Shown: positions 8,620 through 16,196 of the stretch, in pieces | How positions within the stretch are numbered: position 1 is the first letter of the stretch | How the letters are laid out: the number at the start of each line of letters is the position of its first letter | Assembly: GCA_964419225.1 (NCBI GenBank) | Contig: CAYQPF010000103.1 | Coordinates: 1-17,473, forward strand | DNA from: CAYQPF01 sp964419225 | GTDB lineage: Bacteria > Cloacimonadota > Cloacimonadia > Cloacimonadales > CAYQPF01 | Direction: 5' to 3' | Length of the DNA stretch: 17,473 nucleotides | Translations under genes and position numbers: made by a program | Notes under the pieces: generated by a model | What the model saw: only the letters and a program-made list of their open reading frames with translations | Told to the model about the DNA's origin: nothing | Database searches by the model: none

Positions 8620-8991
8620 TTAATCTAAATATGTGCTCAATATTCTTTGTAAATCATTCATACTATATGGTTTGGAAATAGCTTCCTTAAACCCGGCTTC
8701 TTTATATACTTTTACATCAAACTCTGTTACCATACCTGAGGCCAGAACTGCAGCATAATTTGCATCAATCTTGTTTAATTCGGCAAATACTTCATAACCT
8801 GTAGCATCTTCCAAGTTCATATCAAAAATTGCCAACCCTATTTCCTGATGGCTTTTATTAAATTTTTCGATAGCTTCTGCTTTTGATTCTGCAGATACTA
8901 CTTCATATCCCATTATCTGAATCATCTCAGAGGTTAATTCATTCAAAGTAGAATCATCTTCTACTAAAAGTACCTTTTTTTTGTCTGCCAT
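8620..8991 (-). CDS. Single-domain response regulator (receiver only)
   Basis: A 123-residue stand-alone CheY-like receiver with no output domain. All phosphorylation residues are present: Asp12/Asp13 (VEDD), phospho-acceptor Asp57 (IFDMN), Ser85 (LASG) and Lys107 (SKPY). The sequence GYEVVSAES and the GFKEAISKPYS segment near the end resemble receivers attached to PAS hybrid kinases more than chemotaxis CheY, including the receiver at the end of the kinase at 2-1555. It lies 4 nt after lysC and 12 nt before metG with an AGGA upstream of its ATG, so it is co-transcribed with amino acid and translation genes. No histidine kinase adjoins it. Its output could be protein-protein contact, a phosphate sink or relay; the target is unknown. 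Confidence 0.93.
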   Translation of the reverse strand: MADKKKVLLVEDDSTLNELTSEMIQIMGYEVVSAESKAEAIEKFNKSHQEIGLAIFDMNLEDATGYEVFAELNKIDANYAAVLASGMVTEFDVKVYKEAGFKEAISKPYSMNDLQRILSTYLD

Positions 8992-8995
8992 AATA

Positions 8996-10174
8996 TTATC
9001 CTATGTAATTAGTGTGTAACAGATTGAGTGCTGTTACAAGATTGTTGTTATCTATGATCAAGGAAATACCAATCTTCGCATTTCGTATTTCTTTAACCTC
9101 AATTTTATTCCTGTTTAAAAATTTAATTAACTCTGAAAGAAATTTCAAATCAAAAGAGAATCCTATACCTGTTAGAGAAACTGAAGCTAAATCCAGAACA
9201 ACTTTATATTCAAAATTGGGAAATGAAGATAAGATGGATTCCAGCTTCAAAGCATAATTCATGTCCAAATAAATATTTATTTGCTTTGTAGAAATAATAT
9301 CATAATCAAACAACTCGAGATTATTCTCTGCTAAAAATTCTGCTATACTCGAGTTACCACCCTTAAATTGGATCTCATACTTGTAGAGATCTGCCTTGTG
9401 TGCTATTGCACTGATCACAGGACTTTCCATATTGGATATTTCTTGAACCATTGTACCTTCTTCAAAAGTAAAGGATGACTTTACTTCTACCGGAATTTTG
9501 TATTTTGAGGCAAATTCCACCGAGCGTGGATGTAATACCTGAGAACCTGAATACGCTAAAAACAACATCTCATCATATGAAATACAGGAAAGTTTACGGG
9601 CACTATGCACCAACCTCGGGTCAGCTGTGAAAACTCCGTCCACATCTGTATAAATCTCACATTTGCCTACACCCAAATATGAAGCCAAAGCTACTGCTGT
9701 TGTATCTGAACCCCCTCTGCCCAATGTAGTAACTTCCTTTTCCCCGCTTACTCCCTGAAAACCCGCCACTATGACTATCTTGCCCTTGTTCAACTCATCT
9801 TTTATTCTAAATGCATTCACATTCTTGATTCTGGCATTTCCGTGGGCAGAATCTGTTATTATTCCGCTCTGAGATCCTGTAAATGATATAGAATCCAAAC
9901 CATTTTCCTGCAAAGCTAATGACAACAAAGACATCGAGATCCTTTCACCAGCTGTCAGCAACATATCCAACTCCCTTTGAGACGGATTATTTGTTATCTG
10001 AAAAGCCAATTTAATAAAATCATCTGTTGTCTTACCCATTGCAGAAACAACTATAATTATTCTGTCATCAACTCCCTTGCCAGCCTTGATCTGCTTGGCA
10101 ATGTTGACAATCTTCCCGATACTCCCTACGGATGTACCACCAAATTTCTTTACTATAATATTCATCATTTTCAT
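8996..10174 (-). CDS. lysC: Aspartate kinase
   Basis: Phosphorylates aspartate to aspartyl-4-phosphate, the first step to lysine (via diaminopimelate), threonine and methionine. The kinase domain shows KFGGTSVGS at the N-terminus, VVSAMGKTTD, LLTAGERIS, GFQGVSG, LGRGGSDTTA and YTDVDGVFTADPR. The C-terminal part (about residues 255-392) corresponds to the regulatory ACT region but keeps few typical ACT motifs; SVSLTGIGFSF is the clearest. Feedback control may therefore differ. The ATG at 10174 gives MKMMNIIV; the ATG at 10165 (MNIIVKKFGG) matches family N-termini as well. None has a Shine-Dalgarno site. It is the first gene of the minus-strand operon and diverges from mutL. No lysine riboswitch fits into the roughly 70 bp spacer. 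Confidence 0.94.
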   Translation of the reverse strand: MKMMNIIVKKFGGTSVGSIGKIVNIAKQIKAGKGVDDRIIIVVSAMGKTTDDFIKLAFQITNNPSQRELDMLLTAGERISMSLLSLALQENGLDSISFTGSQSGIITDSAHGNARIKNVNAFRIKDELNKGKIVIVAGFQGVSGEKEVTTLGRGGSDTTAVALASYLGVGKCEIYTDVDGVFTADPRLVHSARKLSCISYDEMLFLAYSGSQVLHPRSVEFASKYKIPVEVKSSFTFEEGTMVQEISNMESPVISAIAHKADLYKYEIQFKGGNSSIAEFLAENNLELFDYDIISTKQINIYLDMNYALKLESILSSFPNFEYKVVLDLASVSLTGIGFSFDLKFLSELIKFLNRNKIEVKEIRNAKIGISLIIDNNNLVTALNLLHTNYIG

Positions 10175-10244
10175 AATTTAGGACTTATGTTGCTTGTCAA
10201 GTATTCATTTGACACAAATCCATATCTTAGATTTAAGAGAATTT
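10175..10244. promoter_or_regulatory. Divergent lysC/mutL promoter region
   Basis: Two perfect TTGACA hexamers point away from each other: plus strand at 10209-10214 and minus strand at 10200-10195, separated by 8 bp, together forming an inverted repeat. Downstream, TTTAAG (10232-10237, 17 nt spacer) could be the -10 for mutL, and AATTAT (10178-10173, 16 nt spacer) the one for lysC. Both are weak matches. Predicted transcription starts fall at or next to the ATG codons. Confidence 0.5.
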
Positions 10245-12158
10245 ATGAATAAAATAAAAATTCTCAATGAAGATGTTGCTAATAAAATTGCAGCAGGCGA
10301 AGTCATCGAAAGACCAGCTTCAATTGTTAAAGAACTGGTAGAAAATTCTCTCGATGCAGGTGCCCTGAAAATAACCATTATCATCGAAAAAGGCGGAAAA
10401 GAACTGATCCAGGTCATTGATAATGGCTGCGGGATGAATGAAAATGATGCTCTTCTGGCCTTCGAAAGACACGCTACCAGTAAGATCAGATCTGTTGAAG
10501 ATATCTTTCAAATCAGTACTCTCGGCTTCAGAGGTGAAGCCATCCCAAGTATTGCCTCTGTCAGTGATTTTACTCTGATTACCAAAGAAAATACTCAGGA
10601 TACCGCCACTCTTATCACCTTCAACTATGGAAAACTCATGGATGTCAGCAAAACCTCAGGTAATGATGGCACCAGTATCACCGTAAAAAAACTCTTCCAT
10701 AACCTCCCGGCCAGACGAAAATTCCTTAAAACAGATCAAATCGAATTCAAACACATCCTTAAGTATATCCACTACCAGTCTCTTGTTTTTCCTCATGTCC
10801 ACTTCAGACTAATTAACGAAGGAAAAGAAAGACTCAATTACCCCGCTGTTGATTCCAGATATAAAAGATTAATCGAAATATTCGGTTCAAATTTCGACAA
10901 AAAACACTTCGTCGAAATCAATAAATCTCAGATTAATATTGAAATTCACGGCTACATCCAAGGCTTAAACGACTTTCAAAGTGATCTCGAAGACTGGAAA
11001 TACCTCTTCATAAATGGCCGTTATATCCAGGATAAAACCGTTTTCCATAGTATTAAAACAGCCTATGAACCTTTCCTGAGAAAATATCGCCATTTCTCCC
11101 AGGGTATCCTGCCCTCTTATTTACTCTTTATCAATATTGCCCCGGAACTTGTCGATTTCAATGTCCATCCCGCTAAACTCGAACTCCGCTTCAGAGATAC
11201 TCAACTTGTTTATAATACCCTGAAAAACCTGATTACTGTCTCTTTAATGGAAAATGATAAACAGGAATTCCAGGATAAACTTCCCGACTTGTCCCAACTA
11301 TATCCTTCCCGTCCTTCAATTTCCACAGATCTCTCAGCTCAGACAAGTCAGACACGTCCAACTGGCCTGACTAGTCCTACTCTTCTGACAAATCAGAATA
11401 TTCGGACAGGTCAAACAAGTCAGACTGATCCGACTAAACAAATTCGTCCAACTGGACTTACCTCTCCCCAATTGCTTCATCAGGCATTGGATTCACTCTA
11501 TCAACCCGATTTCTTTGTGGAAACCAAACCTCAACCTCTTAATTATAAAAAAGATGAGATCTTTGTCAGAAGCGAAGAAGATATCCTCAATCCCTGGCAA
11601 TTACATAATTCTTACATTCTCCTCCAGACAGAAGATGGCCTTCTTGCTATTGATCAGCATGCTGCTCATGAACGGGTTATTTATGAAAAAATCCTGCACA
11701 GAATTCACGGTGCACCGGCTGTAACTCAAAAACTCTTATTTCCTCTGGTTATCGATATTCCGCCATATATCAAAAAAGAAATCATGGATTTAATCGAAGA
11801 AAAACTCGATATTCTTAATAAAATCGGATTTTTTATTAAAACTTTCAGTGGCAATTCTGTCATCGTCGATGAAATCCCCGCAGAACTGGATGAATGGGAA
11901 GGAGGAGCCGTATTTATCGATATCTTGAAACAACTTGAACAAGAACTTTCTGCTACTAATGATTTCAGAGACAGTATCTCCAAATCTGTCGCCTGTAAAG
12001 CAGCTATCAAAATCAATAAACCCATGAGCAAAAAAGAGATGGTCTCTCTCGTCAGAGACTTATTTGCCTGCGAAGTACCCTACTTTTGCCCGCATGGAAG
12101 ACCATTGATTATAAAGATAACTCTCGAAGAATTTGAAAAAAAGTTCAAAAGAATCTGA
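10245..12158 (+). CDS. mutL: DNA mismatch repair protein MutL (endonuclease type)
   Basis: The coordinator of mismatch repair downstream of MutS. The N-terminal GHKL ATPase (about residues 1-335) shows VENSLDAG with catalytic Glu33, DNGCGM (59-64), ERHATSKI, LGFRGEAIPSIASVS and HNLPARRKFLK. The C-terminal dimerisation domain carries the nicking-endonuclease motif DQHA-x2-E-x4-E starting at Asp470, with ACKAA (Cys584) and CPHGRP (615-620) completing the metal site. This is the incising type found in bacteria without MutH. The start is ATG 10245 (MNKIKILNEDVANKIAAGEVI, typical); the upstream TTG-led extension to 10194 overlaps the promoter. The linker between domains is unusual: residues 366-407 are X-Thr-X tripeptides encoded by 9-nt repeats. 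The stop overlaps miaA (TGATG). Confidence 0.96.
   Translation: MNKIKILNEDVANKIAAGEVIERPASIVKELVENSLDAGALKITIIIEKGGKELIQVIDNGCGMNENDALLAFERHATSKIRSVEDIFQISTLGFRGEAIPSIASVSDFTLITKENTQDTATLITFNYGKLMDVSKTSGNDGTSITVKKLFHNLPARRKFLKTDQIEFKHILKYIHYQSLVFPHVHFRLINEGKERLNYPAVDSRYKRLIEIFGSNFDKKHFVEINKSQINIEIHGYIQGLNDFQSDLEDWKYLFINGRYIQDKTVFHSIKTAYEPFLRKYRHFSQGILPSYLLFINIAPELVDFNVHPAKLELRFRDTQLVYNTLKNLITVSLMENDKQEFQDKLPDLSQLYPSRPSISTDLSAQTSQTRPTGLTSPTLLTNQNIRTGQTSQTDPTKQIRPTGLTSPQLLHQALDSLYQPDFFVETKPQPLNYKKDEIFVRSEEDILNPWQLHNSYILLQTEDGLLAIDQHAAHERVIYEKILHRIHGAPAVTQKLLFPLVIDIPPYIKKEIMDLIEEKLDILNKIGFFIKTFSGNSVIVDEIPAELDEWEGGAVFIDILKQLEQELSATNDFRDSISKSVACKAAIKINKPMSKKEMVSLVRDLFACEVPYFCPHGRPLIIKITLEEFEKKFKRI
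11341..11466 (+). repeat. 9-nt tandem repeat inside the mutL linker
   Basis: Fourteen consecutive degenerate 9-nt units in register, many fitting nGACnnGTC, for example AGACAAGTC (11341 and, as AAACAAGTC, 11413), TGACTAGTC (11368) and CAACTGGCC/CAACTGGAC (11359, 11449). Nine is three codons, so each unit encodes one tripeptide such as QTS, QTR, PTG, LTS or QTD, with Thr in the centre of 12 of the 14 by my reading. CGACTTGTC at 11285-11293 may be an outlying copy. Confidence 0.85.
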
Positions 12159-13090
12159 TGTTACCTAAAATTATTGTCATTCAAGGCCCCACTGCCAGCG
12201 GTAAATCCTCCCTGGCTCTGGATATTGCCAGACATCTTAATACCGAAATCATCTCTGCAGATTCCAGGCAGGTTTATAAATACATGAATATAGGCACTGC
12301 TAAACCCTCTCAGGCAGATCAGAATAAAGTTAAACATCACCTGATCGACATTATTACTCCTGCTGAAAAATATGATGCAGGCCGCTTCTGTCAGGATAGC
12401 AAAAAAATTATCACCTCTCTCCTTGATCAGGGAAAAGTCCCTGTCATTGCCGGTGGTACTGGCTTATATATCAATAGTCTGATCAAAGGAATATTTGCCA
12501 TCGACTCAATTCCCCCGGAAATTACAAACAAAATACAGGATGATCTCCAAAACTTCGGCCTTCCGGAATTATTCCAAAAACTCCAATCTGTTGATCCTCT
12601 CTCCGCCAGCCAAATCAGCCAAAATGATAAACAAAGAATTACCAGAGCTCTGGAAATTTTCTTCTTCACCGGCAAAACCAGAAATGAACATTGGGAAAAT
12701 CAAATAGCAAATTGCCCTTATGATGTTTTCAATATTTGTATTCAGGGAGACAGAACTCTTCTCTATAACAGAATTAACCACAGAGTCGATCAAATGATCT
12801 CTGATAACCTAATTCTTGAAATTAATTCACTTCTGCAAATGGGCTGGAATGAACTGCATCCCGGATTTAATACTGTGGGATATCGTGAATATTTTCAAGT
12901 ACTTAACCAACAAATTAATGAACAGCAATACATCGATTTAGTCAAGCAACATAGTCGCAATTATGCCAAAAGGCAGTTTACTTGGTATAAAAAGCAACAT
13001 TTTAATTTGACAATTGATTTAAATGATGTTATACTATCGAAAATAATTCAAAAGATTGAAAATTTTGTAGTGGGTGGGATATGTCTATAA
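12158..13090 (+). CDS. miaA: tRNA dimethylallyltransferase MiaA
   Basis: Transfers a dimethylallyl group to N6 of adenosine 37 in tRNAs that read codons starting with U, the first step toward ms2i6A. The 310-residue protein has the P-loop GPTASGKS at 10-17, DSRQVYKYMNIGTAKP at 35-50, AGGTGLYINSL near 97-107 and the tRNA-binding YAKRQFTWYKK near 273. All of these mark the family. Its ATG overlaps the mutL stop (TGATG), giving the widespread mutL-miaA pair. The 3' end overlaps the parvulin gene by 10 nt. Confidence 0.97.
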   Translation: MLPKIIVIQGPTASGKSSLALDIARHLNTEIISADSRQVYKYMNIGTAKPSQADQNKVKHHLIDIITPAEKYDAGRFCQDSKKIITSLLDQGKVPVIAGGTGLYINSLIKGIFAIDSIPPEITNKIQDDLQNFGLPELFQKLQSVDPLSASQISQNDKQRITRALEIFFFTGKTRNEHWENQIANCPYDVFNICIQGDRTLLYNRINHRVDQMISDNLILEINSLLQMGWNELHPGFNTVGYREYFQVLNQQINEQQYIDLVKQHSRNYAKRQFTWYKKQHFNLTIDLNDVILSKIIQKIENFVVGGICL

Positions 13091-13938
13091 TAGTAGCCAG
13101 GATTAATGAGTATGAAATTAAAGAAGAAGAATACAGGCATGAGTTGGAGTGTTTATTAAAAAACCTAAAATTGGAACAAGCAAATCTGGAATCCAAATAT
13201 CAAGCTATCAATCAGTTGATCGAAGGATATCTGCTTCTGTCTGTATCCAGAAAGTCCGGTATCGCTATAGAACAGGAGGAAATTGACCATGCTCTGGTCG
13301 ATATTATGCTCCAATATGACTCCGAAGATGATTATTTATCTATGCTAGATAAGAATCTTCTCACCGAAAGTATTATTATTCAAAGAATTATAGATTCCAT
13401 ATATATTAAAAAATATATCACAACTAATTTCCTGATCAATGAGGATATCTCAGATGACCTACTCAAAGAAGTTTACGAAGAAAATCTCGATTGCTTTAAA
13501 GTTAAAGAATCTATCAGAGCTTCTCATATTCTCATTAAAGGAAATAGTACTGCAAGCCTGGTCAGAGCTAAAGAAATCCGTGATAGTATTAAAGATAAGA
13601 ATGATTTTCTGACATATGCCAAAGGGTGTTCTGATTGCCCAAGCTTCTGTCAATTCGGGGAACTTGGCATCATTACCCGAGGCGTTATGATCAAAGAATT
13701 TGAAGAAGTTGCCTTTAACCTTAAAATTGATGAAATCAGTCAACCTGTCCTTACCCCTTTCGGCTTTCATATTATCCTGGTAACTGAAAAACGCCAGAGT
13801 TCTCTTGCCGATTTCGATCATATTAAAGACTCTCTGAAAAAACGCGTTCAACAAATTGAAGGTGAACTCCGCCTGAAAAAACATCTTAAAGAACTTAAAG
13901 CTCTCGCTACTATTGTCATTTATGATGAATTACTCTAA
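13081..13938 (+). CDS. Parvulin-type peptidyl-prolyl cis-trans isomerase, no signal peptide
   Basis: A 285-residue protein with an N-terminal helical region (about 15-140) like the chaperone part of SurA/NifM-type proteins and one parvulin domain (about 146-236). The domain has RASHILIK, a LGIITRGVMIKEFEEVAF segment and PVLTPFGFHIILV, as usual for PpiC/SurA/NifM relatives. The C-terminus (240-285) is charged and helical. There is no signal peptide, lipobox or transmembrane segment at the N-terminus, so it should stay in the cytoplasm, unlike SurA or PrsA. Three cysteines (183, 186, 190) are clustered in the parvulin domain (CSDCPSFC), part of which is seen in NifM-like members. It is translationally coupled to miaA (10 nt overlap). 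The client is unknown. Confidence 0.88.
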   Translation: MSIIVARINEYEIKEEEYRHELECLLKNLKLEQANLESKYQAINQLIEGYLLLSVSRKSGIAIEQEEIDHALVDIMLQYDSEDDYLSMLDKNLLTESIIIQRIIDSIYIKKYITTNFLINEDISDDLLKEVYEENLDCFKVKESIRASHILIKGNSTASLVRAKEIRDSIKDKNDFLTYAKGCSDCPSFCQFGELGIITRGVMIKEFEEVAFNLKIDEISQPVLTPFGFHIILVTEKRQSSLADFDHIKDSLKKRVQQIEGELRLKKHLKELKALATIVIYDELL

Positions 13939-13983
13939 AATTTAGCATTCACCCTTGACTACACTTTCCCTCTCCCATGACTA

Positions 13984-14011
13984 ATTAGGAATTGATAATT
14001 TTTAATTAATA
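13984..14011 (+). repeat. Degenerate 7-nt repeat cluster A
   Basis: Four 7-nt units in register: ATTAGGA, ATTGATA, ATTTTTA, ATTAATA. They relate to the cleaner cluster at 14046 and lie in the gap between the parvulin gene and the LPP20-like gene. Confidence 0.55.
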
Positions 14012-14045
14012 ACACCTGAGGGTTTCAATAATTTCCCCTCCCCCC

Positions 14046-14080
14046 ATTAATAATTAATAATTGATAATTAATAATTAACT
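14046..14080 (+). repeat. 7-nt tandem repeat cluster B
   Basis: Five 7-nt units in register: ATTAATA twice, ATTGATA, ATTAATA, then ATTAACT. A C-run precedes it. It ends 4 bp before the TTGACA of the putative promoter for the gene at 14141. Confidence 0.75.
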
Positions 14081-14084
14081 ACGC

Positions 14085-14117
14085 TTGACAAAATTCCAAA
14101 ATAATATAAACTATATT
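14085..14117 (+). promoter_or_regulatory. Putative promoter of the LPP20-like gene
   Basis: A perfect TTGACA at 14085-14090 is followed by an AT-rich stretch with several -10 candidates: TATAAA at 14105 (14 nt spacer, short), TAAACT at 14107 (16 nt spacer) and TATATT at 14112. With the start codon at 14141 this leaves room for a leader of about 20 nt that includes the GGAG site. Confidence 0.45.
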
Positions 14118-14130
14118 TCATATTAGTCTT

Positions 14131-14134
14131 GGAG
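14131..14134 (+). promoter_or_regulatory. Shine-Dalgarno site deciding the start at 14141
   Basis: GGAG is followed by 6 nt and ATG at 14141. The upstream in-frame TTG at 14129 overlaps this site and would add four residues before a good signal peptide, so ATG 14141 is preferred. Confidence 0.75.
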
Positions 14135-14140
14135 TTTTAT

Positions 14141-15997
14141 ATGAAGTTAAATCTCGCCCTAATGTTTATGGTTTTAGTATTTTCTTTCCTATCCGCACAA
14201 AAAATTGATATCAAAGCTATGCAGGCCAGTGGTGAATGCCTCATCGGTCAGGCTGAAAATCCCGTATTCGAGAAAGCAGACAAAGATGCTCTGGCATACC
14301 TCATTTCTCAAATTTCCGTTCGCGTGGAAGCCAACTTCACTGATATGCGTGAAGAAGCTAACGGTAATCTCAATGAACTGACCCAACGTCTGATCAAAAC
14401 CTACTCTTCTTCTATTCTTACTAACGCCTCCCGCTATACCGAACCACAGAAAAAAGGAAGTTATAAAGTTTATCGCTACCTCAAACTCGCTGAAAAAGAT
14501 AAAATCTTTGCCGAACGGAAAAACAGAGTTTTGGAATATGTGGAAACTGCCCGCAAAAATGAAGACCTTAACGATACCGGCCTCGCTCTAAAAAATTACT
14601 ATTGGGCTCTCATTCTCCTGAAAAGCCTGCCCGATAAAAATAATGTTTACTATAACTTCCAAAATCAGGATAAACTTCTGCTCGTTTTTCTCCAGGATAA
14701 GATCCAAAACGTTCTGAGAGACATTACTATCGAAGTTTCTGAGACCAGTCAGGGTAAAGAATTCAGTAAACTTCTTCTCAAAGCTAAAAATCAGCAGGGA
14801 ATCATTATGAATCTTGATTTCCAATACTTTGATGGCGAAGACTGGAGCAGCTCCAATATCAAAGACAGCCAGGGTGCTGTTATCATTAAGACCGACTATC
14901 TCCAGACTGTTCAGGAAATCATGATTAATCTGGACTACCAATACCTCAAATACTTAGGCGAAACACCACTCGACGAAGATGTTAAACTCCTCTCCGAATA
15001 TATCTCCATTCCTTTCGATAATAAGAAAAAACTCAATATGCCCTCCAAAAAACAAATCCAAATCGAAAAAGAAATTCAGGAACATAAACCCTCTCCCGCC
15101 AAAGATTCTGTCCTGGTCGTTTCTGCTCAACCTGATAAAAAGGAAAATAACCTTGAACTGCAGGACATTGTCACTCAAATTATCAAAGCTATCAAACAGG
15201 AAAAATTCCCTCCTGTACAACAATTCTTCAGCCCCACCGGTTATTCACAATTCCTCAAGATCATGAACTACGGACAAGTAACCCTTTACAAAGATAATTT
15301 CCAAGTCCATTATATGAAAGTGAACGACCAAACTCAAATCCGTAGTATCCCTCTCTTATTCCGTCTCGATAATCGTAAAACGATCTATGACAATATTTCT
15401 TTGATCTATGAGAACGGAAAAATCCAATGGGTCAATTTTACTATCAATGATAATATCGTGGACGATGCCGTTAAAAGAGGCAAACTCGTTAATGACTTTA
15501 ACGACCGGATGATGTGCGTCAGCTTTATGGAATACTACAAAACAATCTTCAATCTCAAAGACATCACCCGGATCAATGAGATTTTTAGTGATTCTGCCGT
15601 AATTTTTGTTGGTTATATCAAGAGAAAGGCTTCTGCCGAGGAAAAAATCTCCGATGCTATCAATAAACAATTGGGCGATGAAAGACTCCGCGTCAATAAA
15701 CTAACCAAATCTCAGTACTTAAGCAATCTTGAAAACCAGACCTTCCGAAAGAATAAATTCATCAACCTTCAGTTCGAAGACTTTGAGTTAATCAGAAAGA
15801 ACCGCCAAAGCTCTGTCTATGGCATCCAGCTCAAACAGCTCTATTACTCCTCAGGATACTCAGACAAGGGCTATCTGCTCCTCCTGGCTGACTTCAAAGA
15901 CAGCAAAGAACCCAAAATCTTCTTCCGTTACTGGCAACCAGCTAAAGCCAGTGATGAAAATATGGAACGCCTCCAAATCGGAGACTTAAGGTTCTAA
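14141..15997 (+). CDS. Exported LPP20-like protein with C-terminal NTF2-like domain, function unknown
   Basis: I recognise the architecture but not a function. Residues 1-19 form a Sec signal peptide (hydrophobic core ALMFMVLVFSFLSA, cleavage likely before QKID); there is no lipobox Cys, so it should be a soluble periplasmic or surface protein. Residues about 27-118 resemble the LPP20 fold (SGECLIGQAENPVFEKADKDA, then a long helix and YKVYRYLKL). A helical segment (125-165) and a beta-rich region (190-270) follow, then a Lys/Pro/Glu-rich linker near 290-340. The C-terminal part (about 460-618: FMEYYKTIFNLK, IFSDSAVIFVGY, YGIQLKQLYYSSGYSDKGYLLLLADF, FFRYWQP) resembles the NTF2-like region seen behind LPP20 domains in Bacteroidetes proteins, from memory. 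Length is 618 residues. It is a single-gene unit with its own promoter and terminator, flanked by 7-nt repeat clusters. Confidence 0.85.
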   Translation: MKLNLALMFMVLVFSFLSAQKIDIKAMQASGECLIGQAENPVFEKADKDALAYLISQISVRVEANFTDMREEANGNLNELTQRLIKTYSSSILTNASRYTEPQKKGSYKVYRYLKLAEKDKIFAERKNRVLEYVETARKNEDLNDTGLALKNYYWALILLKSLPDKNNVYYNFQNQDKLLLVFLQDKIQNVLRDITIEVSETSQGKEFSKLLLKAKNQQGIIMNLDFQYFDGEDWSSSNIKDSQGAVIIKTDYLQTVQEIMINLDYQYLKYLGETPLDEDVKLLSEYISIPFDNKKKLNMPSKKQIQIEKEIQEHKPSPAKDSVLVVSAQPDKKENNLELQDIVTQIIKAIKQEKFPPVQQFFSPTGYSQFLKIMNYGQVTLYKDNFQVHYMKVNDQTQIRSIPLLFRLDNRKTIYDNISLIYENGKIQWVNFTINDNIVDDAVKRGKLVNDFNDRMMCVSFMEYYKTIFNLKDITRINEIFSDSAVIFVGYIKRKASAEEKISDAINKQLGDERLRVNKLTKSQYLSNLENQTFRKNKFINLQFEDFELIRKNRQSSVYGIQLKQLYYSSGYSDKGYLLLLADFKDSKEPKIFFRYWQPAKASDENMERLQIGDLRF

Positions 15998-16046
15998 TTT
16001 AATATAAATGTATCCCGTACGAGGACGGACAGAATTTTCCCAACTA

Positions 16047-16100
16047 ACAACTATCATTCTGATCCATCTAGTCCTTATTGTCCATTTCGTCCTTCTATAA
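16047..16100 (+). repeat. 9-nt periodic repeat in the intergenic spacer
   Basis: Units of exactly 9 nt end in ATC or GTC: ACAACTATC (16047), ATTCTGATC (16056), CATCTAGTC (16065), CTTATTGTC (16074), CATTTCGTC (16083), then CTTCTATAA, a last partial match. The period and the GTCC junctions match the repeat inside mutL. It lies directly before the terminator. Confidence 0.6.
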
Positions 16101-16107
16101 CAAACAA

Positions 16108-16135
16108 AAAAATGGGCTCCGCAGAGCCCATTTTT
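16108..16135. terminator. Bidirectional intrinsic terminator
   Basis: A stem of GGGCTC (16114-16119) and GAGCCC (16124-16129) with a CGCA loop, extended by AAAAAT before and ATTTTT after. It lies between the convergent LPP20-like gene and the SIS isomerase gene and can act on both strands. Confidence 0.92.
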
Positions 16136-16196
16136 CTTATCTTAAAAGAGAATATTTGAAGAGTAAACAAGGTAAATTTATCTCTTCCTTACCCCA

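Noticed and set aside
10194..10244. N-terminal extension of MutL
   Set aside because: It covers the putative promoter and adds 17 residues before the standard MutL start MNKIKIL.
11341..11466. CRISPR-like array
   Set aside because: Units are contiguous 9-mers in an open reading frame, without longer repeats and unique spacers, and no cas genes are near.
13459..13884. Antisense open frame opposite the parvulin gene, and similar antisense frames over serC, metG and the LPP20-like gene
   Set aside because: They lie opposite well-supported genes, have no family features or ribosome binding sites, and look like low-complexity shadows.
14018..14040. GAGGG/CCCTC hairpin after the parvulin gene as terminator
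   Set aside because: The stem is only 5 bp with a 13-nt loop, and C-runs rather than a T-run follow.
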